Assembly: GCA_964625175.1 (NCBI GenBank)
Contig: CAZVAO010000039.1
Location: 1-19,221 of the forward strand
Reading direction: 5' to 3'
DNA: 19,221 nt
From: CAZVAO01 sp964625175
GTDB taxonomy: Bacteria > Bacillota > UBA994 > PWPR01
Below, one piece after another: positions 9,001 through 14,037 of the stretch. Both the position numbers and the translations under genes were made by a program. The notes under the pieces were generated by a model. That model was not told the origin of the DNA. It worked only from the letters and a program-made list of their open reading frames with translations, and did no database searches. How positions within the stretch are numbered: position 1 is the first letter of the stretch; the number at the start of each line of letters is the position of its first letter.

Positions 9001-10125
9001 AGTGATCCGATTTTAGCCGTAGCGGATGATGGCTATTGCTTTAAGAGCTGGGATGATGACAATGTAAGTAATCCTCGCGTTTTGACCAATGTGACCGACT
9101 CGATAACCTTGACCGCATTGTGGAATGGAAGACCTATTTTGCAACAGGGGGTTGAAGCTGAGGTTGTGGTTGATCTTGAGCTTGGGGACATGTTTAGTAT
9201 TGATTTAGCAACAATCTTTACGGATCCAGATCATAATGAATTAAACTACGAGATAGCTATCAATGAAGGCGATTTTGAGCTGCTGGAAGATTCTCTTTAT
9301 TCCTGGCAGCCACAGGATGAGATTGTACAGCAACTTAGATTCCGAGCCTTTGATGGATTGAATTACTCCGAAGAATCCCACTTGGTTACGATCCATTGTG
9401 AAGACACAATACCACCGCAAATCATAACAGATTTAGTGAGTCAGAATGTATTAACAGATCGATTAAGATGCTCTATCGTTGCGCTTGATGACAATGATGA
9501 ATCTCCGACGATCAGCGTCGATAACGGCTGGCAAAAAGTATATGTGCAAGCAGATGGCCGCTATGTCATTGAACTTGAGCTGGGCCGCAATGAGATTACG
9601 GTTACAGCGACCGATTGCTACGGAAATCAAAGTGTTCTTGAGGTCAATGTTAATAACCGTTCAGGATTTACATCGCCAATTCCACCAATCGTGCAACCGC
9701 CGGTAATAATACCTGAACCATCGCCAGATCCACCAATTGTTGGGAGGGTCGTCGGTCTGCGTATAGGCAGTTCTGAGGTTTGGGTCGATGGTCTAGCGGA
9801 TGTGCTGGATGTGCTACCATTCATTGATCCTACAACGAGTCGCACTATGGTGCCGCTGCGATTTGTTGCAGAAGTGTTGGGTGCAGAAGTGGAGTGGCTG
9901 GCAGATAACCGCCAGGTACGTATCACGCATGGGGACAATGTGATCCTTTTGACGATTGATTCCTTTGAAGTGATTGTGAATGGCGAGAGTGAAGTGATAG
10001 ACTGTATGCCGCGTATTGTTGGTGACCGTACTTTTGTGCCACTGCGTTTTATCACGGAAACATTTGGAGCCGAGGTTAACTATGATGATGAAACGAAAGA
10101 AATTAGGATTACTGACCTGGGATAA
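3034..10125 (+). CDS. Giant secreted surface protein: Pmp/beta-helix, InlB-B-like repeats, stalk domain
   Basis: The protein is 2363 residues with one uninterrupted frame. An N-terminal signal sequence (MKKRQYFSF, then a hydrophobic core to about residue 30) indicates export. Residues about 35-829 form a right-handed parallel beta-helix with around 17 Pmp-type turns (GGGIYI, GGAIYA, GGALYA, alternating with 'C/F..N.A' strands). Residues about 831-2031 hold roughly 16 divergent InlB-B/Flg_new-like repeats of 65-85 residues, each ending in a form of 'ITAVF'. Residues about 2033-2211 look Ig/cadherin-like, 2212-2238 is a proline-rich linker, and 2239-2363 is a copper-amine-oxidase-N1-type stalk domain with two halves (MVPLRFVAEVLGAEV and FVPLRFITETFGAEV). 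There is no LPXTG motif. GGAGG lies 7 nt before the ATG. It is alone between a hairpin and a strong terminator. An adhesin or matrix role is inferred from architecture; no enzyme motif was recognised. Confidence 0.88.
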   Translation: MKKRQYFSFVLFAICFLFIGAGNSFLINGSASSEIDVYPGDDLQNILYTAAANSTIILHEGSYSGPHVGNPPDYEEVDNALTKIHDYDMSLFILKPLTIIGEGDVEIVNYPISIFSPDVTIENISIKENYSTLGGGISILGVSNVMIRDCTINNNDSNKGGGIYIGSSYDITISNCNISRNSAYHLKQRIYNPFVNGLWHFIYEGEGGAIYAEYSNKITVTNCSFTSNDAYHAGGAITVNDCNNFEIINSTLTNSEAGHLGGGIYLYKATNALLWGTTISESSCLPSDDEKSDKYFGYGAGAFLSESDVEIQYSNFENNESYFGGGIFSNLSDVVMSGTTFDRNEAVYLDQDWTDSLGGLVEIALSIGKLDFKDVINKVVQLAVAKINAPHDVLFPWDGHKSFGGLAGGVYSIDSTIEISECDFLVNKAAKSGGGIYLISSEGETYQPKIGRTLFQGNQSESGAAITNMEPGTRINNCVFNNNKATAIGGAVNSISHIVVRNSQFTNNSAVLGGAAYHAFFDNVQSYINCTFDGNHVADENGNGEGGAIYAMAPNGDQNKLEITECTFSSNEGQRGGAIASKAITIVLTDSLFNQNTAYSRGGALYAIDSTIKSTNNEMSQNVSQVAGSAIYSESGSLDINRDQYLRNEILRKGTIHQVNGVFQASNSLFAYNESTEILGSALYVDGVGVASFTNCTITANQNNPIYAVDRNSILTIVNSIVTANGGNNGASNEDILVAPGGSYTVQYSVCDTDSISGVGNYRTGKRIFVDYDQGDFRLSSDLTGDDLQVLDGGLNNYREGNLDLAGNKRLLDYDNDNNATVDMGCYENQTLTISFYEVHPLDGIAHVTLTGPTVFEVDYNADADISALGIIPDENYVFLGWQTFDRRGIEDFNHIQEHMKYYARVHEGAVTISYYYNPNKIAILNEGTDTIIDADTHRFDRIVIKGSYINPPLIKTLNGWDLAEWDNEIDHATKDASTTAIYRPLATFNMSGKGQYKTPEGDRVSVYRTPEVDPLFQPDPSDIKEYGNYDFLGWSLSRDGTIIELPSSLSEPETYYAIYTLPHNTLTMRSGIEGSFIFNPSGDYLTGTCFDLTDRNFAAFMPDPYYYHIGYNLEYRDNSGVLRFNRVNCEDFILLSDLTLRALYERVASDKAIVIDPGMDGVVNHEAAIQMGFVADGDSGQYIKNAAAVNNHERLLELITTTTSGMRFYGFTKSSTEDSVIFTAQYQLFQLYKIQDILNLGNQLLIIPIGEADAAFDLTDETPPPPTGSVFAGWENAEGTSPIVVPVDGDRAVTAVFKPVECDLTVNIVGEGTADLPSTVEYGTLLPLPDTAASATAGYRFVGFRDENGVEIQAIDIVGDTTITAVFEAIAYDFDVLAGPNGFISSSLKRTYHYGDSVDLAEIKIDPDDNYQFLHYESGDGNYYGATDQITITGNLALTAVFAKQQYQLSIEATGGGSVDPGLADTYDEGTVVTLSIDQGIPNYGKQFLGFFDDQGERISEVAMNSDITISARFADADDQYLLAVIAPYSESMATNEMYQYHDAGAVVQMNSLTISPLPGYQLLGWQDTSGNSITSIVMNSNQVVVAQIEPIDNPAYYHLTVQVAGQGVESVSGDYLQGTIIQLHPSLVTAAEGYAFTNFTDEAGEVITQVQLSAPRLLTAHCPIIQYHLTVTAGSNGSITNTLSTEYGYGALVDLDEISVTSDYGYQFSHWETVAGEQLTSNELTIVDDTEIIAVFSALAQYDLSFSTHSQVDYNLNGTSEAFFEGTEVNLADYQVVPEAGYQYVGWEDASNSPITAVTMDSAQIVYAIFASDEVPVISFSVTAEAEANGSISSGADQTVVSGNNSASIMATPDEHYHFVEWNDSNTDNPRIFVNVTEDKTITATFAVDTYTIAASAADHGRISSGGSQEINYGADSEEIVAEADEFYHFVRWDDGNLSNPRVYQNVSADQTIKALFAIDTYEVTAYGGDHGCIESGGNQIVAHDSASDPILAVADDGYCFKSWDDDNVSNPRVLTNVTDSITLTALWNGRPILQQGVEAEVVVDLELGDMFSIDLATIFTDPDHNELNYEIAINEGDFELLEDSLYSWQPQDEIVQQLRFRAFDGLNYSEESHLVTIHCEDTIPPQIITDLVSQNVLTDRLRCSIVALDDNDESPTISVDNGWQKVYVQADGRYVIELELGRNEITVTATDCYGNQSVLEVNVNNRSGFTSPIPPIVQPPVIIPEPSPDPPIVGRVVGLRIGSSEVWVDGLADVLDVLPFIDPTTSRTMVPLRFVAEVLGAEVEWLADNRQVRITHGDNVILLTIDSFEVIVNGESEVIDCMPRIVGDRTFVPLRFITETFGAEVNYDDETKEIRITDLG
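5524..9126 (+). repeat. Coding tandem array of about 16 InlB-B-like repeats
   Basis: Successive 65-85-residue units share the pattern hydrophobic strand, 'G.I', 'Y..G..V.L', 'P..GY.F.GW.D' and a closing 'T.TA.F'. The first five are highly diverged. The middle ones are clearer. The last three (about 8506-9123) are nearly uniform, each with an 'NPR' motif after the tryptophan strand (DNPRIF, SNPRVY, SNPRVL). This suggests repeat expansion at the C-terminal end of the array. Confidence 0.75.
9748..10122 (+). other. C-terminal copper-amine-oxidase-N1-like stalk domain of the giant protein
   Basis: Residues about 2239-2363 contain two homologous halves, each with a 'V.V.G' strand, a 'VPLRF' helix start, 'GAEV' and a final 'VRIT/IRIT' strand. 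This domain is common at the ends of large secreted proteins in Clostridia and Paenibacillus. It has no copper or amine-oxidase chemistry by itself. A cell-envelope attachment role is an inference. Confidence 0.75.
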
Positions 10126-10154
10126 GAATGCCATTCAATGATGAATAAAGCAAT

Positions 10155-10192
10155 GTGACGCGGTGGGGACAGTCCCCGCTACGTCACTTTTT
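10155..10192 (+). terminator. Strong intrinsic terminator after the giant gene, REP-like core
   Basis: Arms starting GTGACG (10155) and ending ACGTCAC (10187) pair over 15 positions with one mismatch and two G-T pairs. They close on GGGGA-CAG-TCCCC and are followed by TTTTT. It lies 29 nt after the stop at 10125. The GGGGACAGTCCCC core resembles dispersed palindromic repeats seen in many bacterial genomes, so this terminator may be a captured repeat. Confidence 0.85.
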
Positions 10193-10499
10193 GTCTTGTG
10201 AAGACAACTTAGAGTAGTATATTTTTGAAATGCAATGCATTCCAGAGACATTTTTATAGATTCATGAGCTTTTTACGCACAAACTACAATCTCAGATGAT
10301 TTTTAGGAGAACACATTGTTAATTGATGGTAATATTAATATGAATCCTAACCCTTCGTGTCCTTTGTGTTTGAATAGTTGGAAGGTTGGTCTGTTGGAAA
10401 GTTGGCCGGGTTTAGTAGGAAAGCTGGTTACTGAGTGGTGAAACCACGAAGAACTCGAAGAACTCGAAGTAAGGAATTTGCTCCATTTATCAATTTAAA
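10193..10499. repeat. Gene-free repeat region with 'CGAAG' dyad and short tandem repeats
   Basis: No gene is supported. A pyrimidine-side motif CTTCGTGTCCTTTGTG (10353-10368) faces an imperfect complementary motif ACCACGAAGAACTCGAAG (10443-10460), in which AAGAACTCG is duplicated. This is the kind of 'ACCACGAAG' dyad found as intergenic repeats in many bacteria. Between them lies a 16-bp imperfect tandem repeat (TTGGAAGGTTGGTCTG, then TTGGAAAGTTGGCCGG, about 10378-10409). Nothing recognisable is seen in 10193-10345. Confidence 0.5.
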
Positions 10500-10753
10500 C
10501 AATCGTTCAACCATCGTTCAACCATTGTTTAACTATTGTTTCACTACCGTTCCACCAGCGTTAAACGATTNNNNNNNNNNNNNNNNNNNNNNNNNNNNNN
10601 NNNNNNNNNNNNNNNNNNNNNNNNNNNNNNNNNNNNNNNNNNNNNNNNNNNNNNNNNNNNNNNNNNNNNNGTTCAACCATTGTTTAACTATTGTTTCACT
10701 ACCGTTCCACCAGCGTTAAACGATTGTTCCATCTTCGTTTGACTATGATTAAG
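10500..10753. repeat. Degenerate 11-bp tandem repeat array containing an assembly gap
   Basis: Both sides of the gap read as consecutive 11-mers: CAATCGTTCAA, CCATCGTTCAA, CCATTGTTTAA, CTATTGTTTCA, CTACCGTTCCA, CCAGCGTTAAA, and so on (consensus about CYATYGTTYMA). The 55 bp at 10516-10570 recur exactly at 10671-10725, giving a higher-order unit above the 11-mer. The gap 10571-10670 is exactly 100 N. The offset between identical blocks (155) is not a multiple of 11, so the gap length is probably nominal. The array decays (TCTTCGTTTGA, CTATGATTAAG) into the hypD promoter region. Confidence 0.85.
10571..10670. other. Assembly gap (100 N)
   Basis: One hundred undetermined bases lie between two identical 55-bp blocks of the 11-bp array. 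The gap was most likely caused by repeat collapse. Its true length and content cannot be known from this sequence. Confidence 0.97.
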
Positions 10754-10797
10754 CACGAAAATCTTATATAATAAACGTATCGCAGCATAATTGGAGG
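10739..10797 (+). promoter_or_regulatory. Candidate hypD promoter and ribosome binding site
   Basis: A consensus TATAAT lies at 10767-10772, and GGAGG at 10793-10797 sits 7 nt before the ATG. The only good -35-like hexamer, TTGACT at 10739-10744, is 22 nt from the TATAAT, which is too far for a normal promoter. No match exists at 16-18 nt. The promoter may need an activator, or transcription may start elsewhere. Confidence 0.4.
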
Positions 10798-10804
10798 AAA
10801 TCTC

Positions 10805-13165
10805 ATGAAAGAACGAGTTAGACGCCTGCGTGAGCAGAGCTTCGAAGCACATCCATATATCTCAGCAGAACGCGCCCAATTGATGACTGAATTTTATCGT
10901 GCAAATGACGGTAAATTTTCGGTACCTGTAATGAGGGCTAAGGCCTTTCACCACTTATGTCAATATAAAGCACTTTACATTGGCGACGATGAGTTGATTG
11001 TCGGGGAGCGCGGGCCTGCCCCCAAAGCGGTGTCCACCTATCCCGAATTGACCTGTCATTCAATAGAAGACTTAACTATTCTTAATAGTCGTGCCAAAAC
11101 GCCTTATCATGTGGATGATGAAGCCCTAAGAATCTACCAAGAAACGGTTATTCCTTATTGGCGGGGTCGATCCATGCGCGATAAAATCTTCCAGGATTTA
11201 CCCGAAGTATGGCAGGAAGCGTATGGAGCAGGTTTATTTACAGAGTTCATGGAGCAAAGAGCTCCTGGACATACAGCCATGGATGGCAAAATATACACGA
11301 AAGGTTTAGTGGAATTTCAGGCAGATATTGCGAAGGCCATTGAAGTTCTTGATTATTACAATGATCCGGAGGCTACTGCAAAGTACCAGCAATTGAAGGC
11401 GATGGATATTTCCTGCGATGCGGCAATTTTATTCGCGGAACGCCATGCGGATTTGGCAGACCAATTAGCGAAAGACGAGCCGAATCCGGAACGCATAGCT
11501 GAATTGCGTCGTATCGCAGACGTCTGCCGCCACGTGCCAGCCTATGCGCCACGCAATCTCTGGGAAGCCCTGCAGATGTATTGGTTTATTCACTTGGGAT
11601 GTATAACCGAACTCAATGGCTGGGATGCCTTTAGTCCAGGCCGCCTTGATCAGCATCTCAACCCATTCTACCAGCAAGAGATTGCTATGGGTACTTTAGA
11701 TCGTGAGGGGGCTAAAGAGTTGATTGAGTGCTTCTGGATCAAATTCAACAATCATCCGGCTCCACCTAAAGTTGGCGTTACCGCTGCAGAGAGTGGCACC
11801 TATAATGATTTCACCAATATCAATATCGGTGGATTGAGTGCTGACGGTCGCGACGGTGTTAATGATATTTCTTACTTGTTGCTTGAAGTCATCGATGATA
11901 TTCATCTACTTCAGCCAGGCGCTAACATTCAGGTGAGCAAACACAATGACGACCATTTTATTAAAGCTGCGAGCCGCCTCATCCGCAAAGGCTATGGCTA
12001 TCCATCGGTCTTCAACGGTGATGTCATCTTCGAAGAAATGTTGCGCATGGGAAAATCCGTGCAGGATGCAAGAACGGGTGGTGTTAGTGGCTGTATCGAG
12101 ACCGGGTGCTTTGGCAAAGAAGCCTATGTGCTTACAGGCTATTTAAATATCCCCAAGATTTTAGAATTAACATTACACAACGGACTAGACCCAGTATCTG
12201 GTAAGCAAATTGGTATAAAAACTGGGGAGGCTGCTGAATTCACCTCTTTTGAGGATCTCTTTGTAGCATTCAAGCAGCAACTTCACCATATCGTCGAGAT
12301 CAAGGTCCGTGGCAATCAGTATATTGAGCGCATGTTTGCTCAGCTGTATCCGGCTACCTTTATGTCAGTGATTATGGATGACTGCATCAAAAAAGGCAAG
12401 GACTACAATGATGGTGGCCCACGCTATAATACGACATTTATCCAAGGCGTTGGCATCGGTTCGATTACAGATAGTTTATCTGTGATTAAAACGCATGTTT
12501 ATGAAAAACAGACGGTCACGATGGAAAAACTAGTCGAATTAATTGATAATAATTATGCAGATGCTGAACCTTATCGCCAACTGTTCCTCAATCATACACC
12601 GCGCTATGGCAATGATGAAGATGCCGCAGATGATCTCATGCGTGAGGTTTTCGAGGCTTTCTATCAGGAAGTTGAGGGTAGGCCGAATACCAAGGGTGGA
12701 GAATACCATATCGATATGTTGCCCACAACTTGTCACATCTACTTTGGTTCCGTTATGGGGGCGATGCCGGATGGGCGTTTAGCGACCATGCCTTTATCGG
12801 AAGGAATCTCTCCTGTACAGGGAGCAGACCGCAATGGGCCTACAGCCGTGATCAAGTCAGCTGGGAAAATGGATCATGTACGCACGGGTGGGACCCTTCT
12901 CAACATGAGTATGATGCCAGCCGTTATTGAGGATGAGGAAGGGATCGAGAAGTTGGTGAAACTAATCCGGGCATACTTCCGCATGGGTGCTCATCACGTG
13001 CAATTCAATGTGGTTGATGATGCAGTGCTATTGGATGCGCAAAAGAACCCAGAACACTATCGCGGACTTTTAGTGCGAGTTGCTGGTTACAGTGACTACT
13101 TCGTTGATTTAGGCGTAGACCTCCAAAACGAGATTATCTCGCGAACTAAAATTTCAGCTATGTAG
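10805..13165 (+). CDS. hypD: Trans-4-hydroxy-L-proline dehydratase (glycyl radical enzyme)
   Basis: This 786-residue oxygen-sensitive enzyme removes water from trans-4-hydroxy-L-proline to give pyrroline-5-carboxylate, which can then be reduced to proline. The PFL-like barrel covers most of the chain. The active-site loop is GVSGCIETGCFG with thiyl C430 and base E432, and the C-terminal loop RVAGYSDYF carries the radical at G761. Blocks that I recall from the Clostridioides difficile enzyme are nearly unchanged: FTEFMEQRAPGHT, FTPGRLDQHLNPFY-like, GKEAYVLTGYLNIPKILELT and LPTTCHIYFG. These separate it from pyruvate formate-lyase and the choline and glycerol enzymes. The name should not be confused with hydrogenase-maturation HypD. 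Neither the radical-SAM activase nor proC, usual partners, lies within the window. The gene sits alone between repeat regions. The GGAGG site supports this ATG. Confidence 0.88.
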   Translation: MKERVRRLREQSFEAHPYISAERAQLMTEFYRANDGKFSVPVMRAKAFHHLCQYKALYIGDDELIVGERGPAPKAVSTYPELTCHSIEDLTILNSRAKTPYHVDDEALRIYQETVIPYWRGRSMRDKIFQDLPEVWQEAYGAGLFTEFMEQRAPGHTAMDGKIYTKGLVEFQADIAKAIEVLDYYNDPEATAKYQQLKAMDISCDAAILFAERHADLADQLAKDEPNPERIAELRRIADVCRHVPAYAPRNLWEALQMYWFIHLGCITELNGWDAFSPGRLDQHLNPFYQQEIAMGTLDREGAKELIECFWIKFNNHPAPPKVGVTAAESGTYNDFTNINIGGLSADGRDGVNDISYLLLEVIDDIHLLQPGANIQVSKHNDDHFIKAASRLIRKGYGYPSVFNGDVIFEEMLRMGKSVQDARTGGVSGCIETGCFGKEAYVLTGYLNIPKILELTLHNGLDPVSGKQIGIKTGEAAEFTSFEDLFVAFKQQLHHIVEIKVRGNQYIERMFAQLYPATFMSVIMDDCIKKGKDYNDGGPRYNTTFIQGVGIGSITDSLSVIKTHVYEKQTVTMEKLVELIDNNYADAEPYRQLFLNHTPRYGNDEDAADDLMREVFEAFYQEVEGRPNTKGGEYHIDMLPTTCHIYFGSVMGAMPDGRLATMPLSEGISPVQGADRNGPTAVIKSAGKMDHVRTGGTLLNMSMMPAVIEDEEGIEKLVKLIRAYFRMGAHHVQFNVVDDAVLLDAQKNPEHYRGLLVRVAGYSDYFVDLGVDLQNEIISRTKISAM

Positions 13166-13221
13166 GTGAATTGGCGGTAGGCGATAGGCGATAGGGTTGG
13201 TATTTATGAACCAGCGAAGTT

Positions 13222-13330
13222 GTCATCCTAATGAAGTGCACTGCGTGCGTGAAGTACGCCGTTAGCGTGTGAAGTCGCTGCGCGGTGAGTTTTTCAGTGA
13301 GTCAAAGTTTCGTTTGAGATGACCTTTTTT
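13222..13330. repeat. 'GTCATCC' intergenic repeat with 18-bp units, possible hypD terminator
   Basis: GTCATC at 13222-13227 faces GATGAC at 13318-13323, which is followed by CTTTTTTT. Between them are imperfect 18-bp repeats: TGAAGTGCACTGCGTGCG (13232-13249), TGAAGTACGCCGTTAGCG (13250-13267) and a related copy from 13270. Dispersed 'GTCATCCTGA' repeats of this kind are common in bacterial intergenic DNA. The T run suggests it may also end hypD transcription. Confidence 0.45.
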
Positions 13331-13376
13331 TAATAGGCTAAAGTTTGAGTTGAGATTCGCCGAGCAGGTTGATTAG

Positions 13377-13469
13377 CGAGTAAGGGATTACTGAACTCAC
13401 GCGCTATCTTGACAATCATCCTTCCTTAGCAATAGCGCGTTCAGACAGCAGTAATCCTAATCTTACTCG
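13377..13469. repeat. Palindromic intergenic element, copy 1
   Basis: Left arm CGAGTAAGGGATTACTG (13377-13393) pairs with the right arm at 13449-13469 apart from a 4-nt bulge (TAAT, 13458-13461). An inner stem forms from CGCGCTAT (13400-13407) and ATAGCGCG (13432-13439). It is related to the element at 13581-13669. Confidence 0.65.
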
Positions 13470-13580
13470 TTTGCAAGTAAGGATGCTCATATTCAACTCA
13501 CAACTTTGCCTATGGGGGTTTTCTATAGTAGATTGATTGTTGGGGTTTATAAACATCTCTGATTTATATGAAAAATATAA

Positions 13581-13669
13581 GTAAGCGATTACGAAACTCC
13601 TCGCACAATAAAAGACTTGTGGCAATCATAATTGCAGTGCTCGTCAAACAGACGTAATCGTGATCTTAC
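13581..13669. repeat. Palindromic intergenic element, copy 2
   Basis: Left arm GTAAGCGATTACG (13581-13593) pairs with the right arm at 13653-13669, again with a 4-nt bulge (TGAT, 13661-13664) at the same place as in the copy at 13377. The right arms of both copies run into TCTTACTCGTTT. Size (89 versus 93 bp), bulge position and arm sequence mark them as diverged copies of one element. Confidence 0.6.
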
Positions 13670-13880
13670 TCGTTTACTGGTCGGATGAATACATAGTCAA
13701 ACGAGATCTTTACCCACAGGGATACTTTTTAGCATTGATCTCGTACTTATTATGATATCGCTTGTTTTCAACATAAGGAAGCGGACTACAGCTATAAGTA
13801 AGTTTAACCGATTGTGGTAGACAAACTGTGTTTGCGTTAGGTTCTAGAAAGCTGTTGACTATTTAGTTGATGAAACGGAA

Positions 13881-13976
13881 ATAATACGAATGATGTATCA
13901 CGCACTCTATATATTTATTGTAAATAGCCTCATAATACGAACAATAAAAACATTACTATAATATTTGTTCGTAATT
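13881..13976. promoter_or_regulatory. PurR-box-like operator sites upstream of guaA
   Basis: ATAATACGAATGAT (13881-13894) and ATAATACGAACAAT (13933-13946) are direct copies. A third copy lies inverted at 13962-13976 as ATTTGTTCGTAATTT. The CGAAC cores of the last two face each other 24 nt apart, close to the layout of paired inverted PurBoxes (AWWWCCGAACWWT) in Bacillus, though with ACGAAC in place of CCGAAC. The inverted copy ends 2 nt before the -35 hexamer. Control of a GMP synthase gene by a purine regulator would make sense. Binding is inferred. Confidence 0.45.
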
Positions 13977-13978
13977 TA

Positions 13979-14008
13979 TTGACAGTAAAAAAACGGATTT
14001 GCTATAAT
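13979..14008 (+). promoter_or_regulatory. guaA promoter
   Basis: A perfect -35 TTGACA (13979-13984) and a perfect -10 TATAAT (14003-14008) are separated by 18 nt. Transcription would start near 14015, leaving a leader of only about 23 nt, too short for a purine riboswitch. AAGGGG (14024-14029) is the ribosome site for the ATG at 14038. Confidence 0.88.
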
Positions 14009-14037
14009 GACTTGAATACAAGTAAGGGGAAAAAAGA

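Larger units (their letters stand above)
13166..14037. other. Repeat-rich intergenic region between hypD and guaA
   Basis: No coding region is supported in these 872 bp. They hold, in order: a 7-bp GGCGATA repeat (13174-13194), an 18-bp-unit repeat within a possible terminator (13222-13330), two related 90-bp palindromic elements (13377-13469 and 13581-13669), an 8-bp inverted repeat ACGAGATC/GATCTCGT (13701-13744), and the guaA control region from about 13881. Confidence 0.7.

Noticed and set aside
9627..10134. Minus-strand frames of 106 and 142 codons
   Set aside because: They lie entirely within the well-supported stalk-domain coding region of the giant gene and look like arginine/threonine/serine-rich shadow translations.
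10435..10742. Open frames of 68-94 codons running through the gap
   Set aside because: They consist of the 11-bp repeat translated in different frames plus undetermined bases, with no ribosome site or family resemblance.
10500..10753. CRISPR array
   Set aside because: The repeats are contiguous 11-mers with no spacers of regular length and no cas genes.
10805..13165. Pyruvate formate-lyase, choline lyase or glycerol dehydratase
   Set aside because: The active-site loop has a single reactive cysteine followed by I-E-T, and long blocks match hydroxyproline dehydratase, unlike the Cys-Cys of pyruvate formate-lyase.
13416..13625. Minus-strand frame of 69 codons
   Set aside because: It overlaps palindromic repeats and has no supporting motif.
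13933..13976. LexA (SOS) box
   Set aside because: CGAAC and GTTCG are 24 nt apart rather than 4, so the Gram-positive LexA pattern is not met; a PurBox-like arrangement fits better.
13700..14037. Purine riboswitch before guaA
   Set aside because: The conserved loop and junction sequences are not seen, and the strong promoter leaves only about 23 nt of leader.
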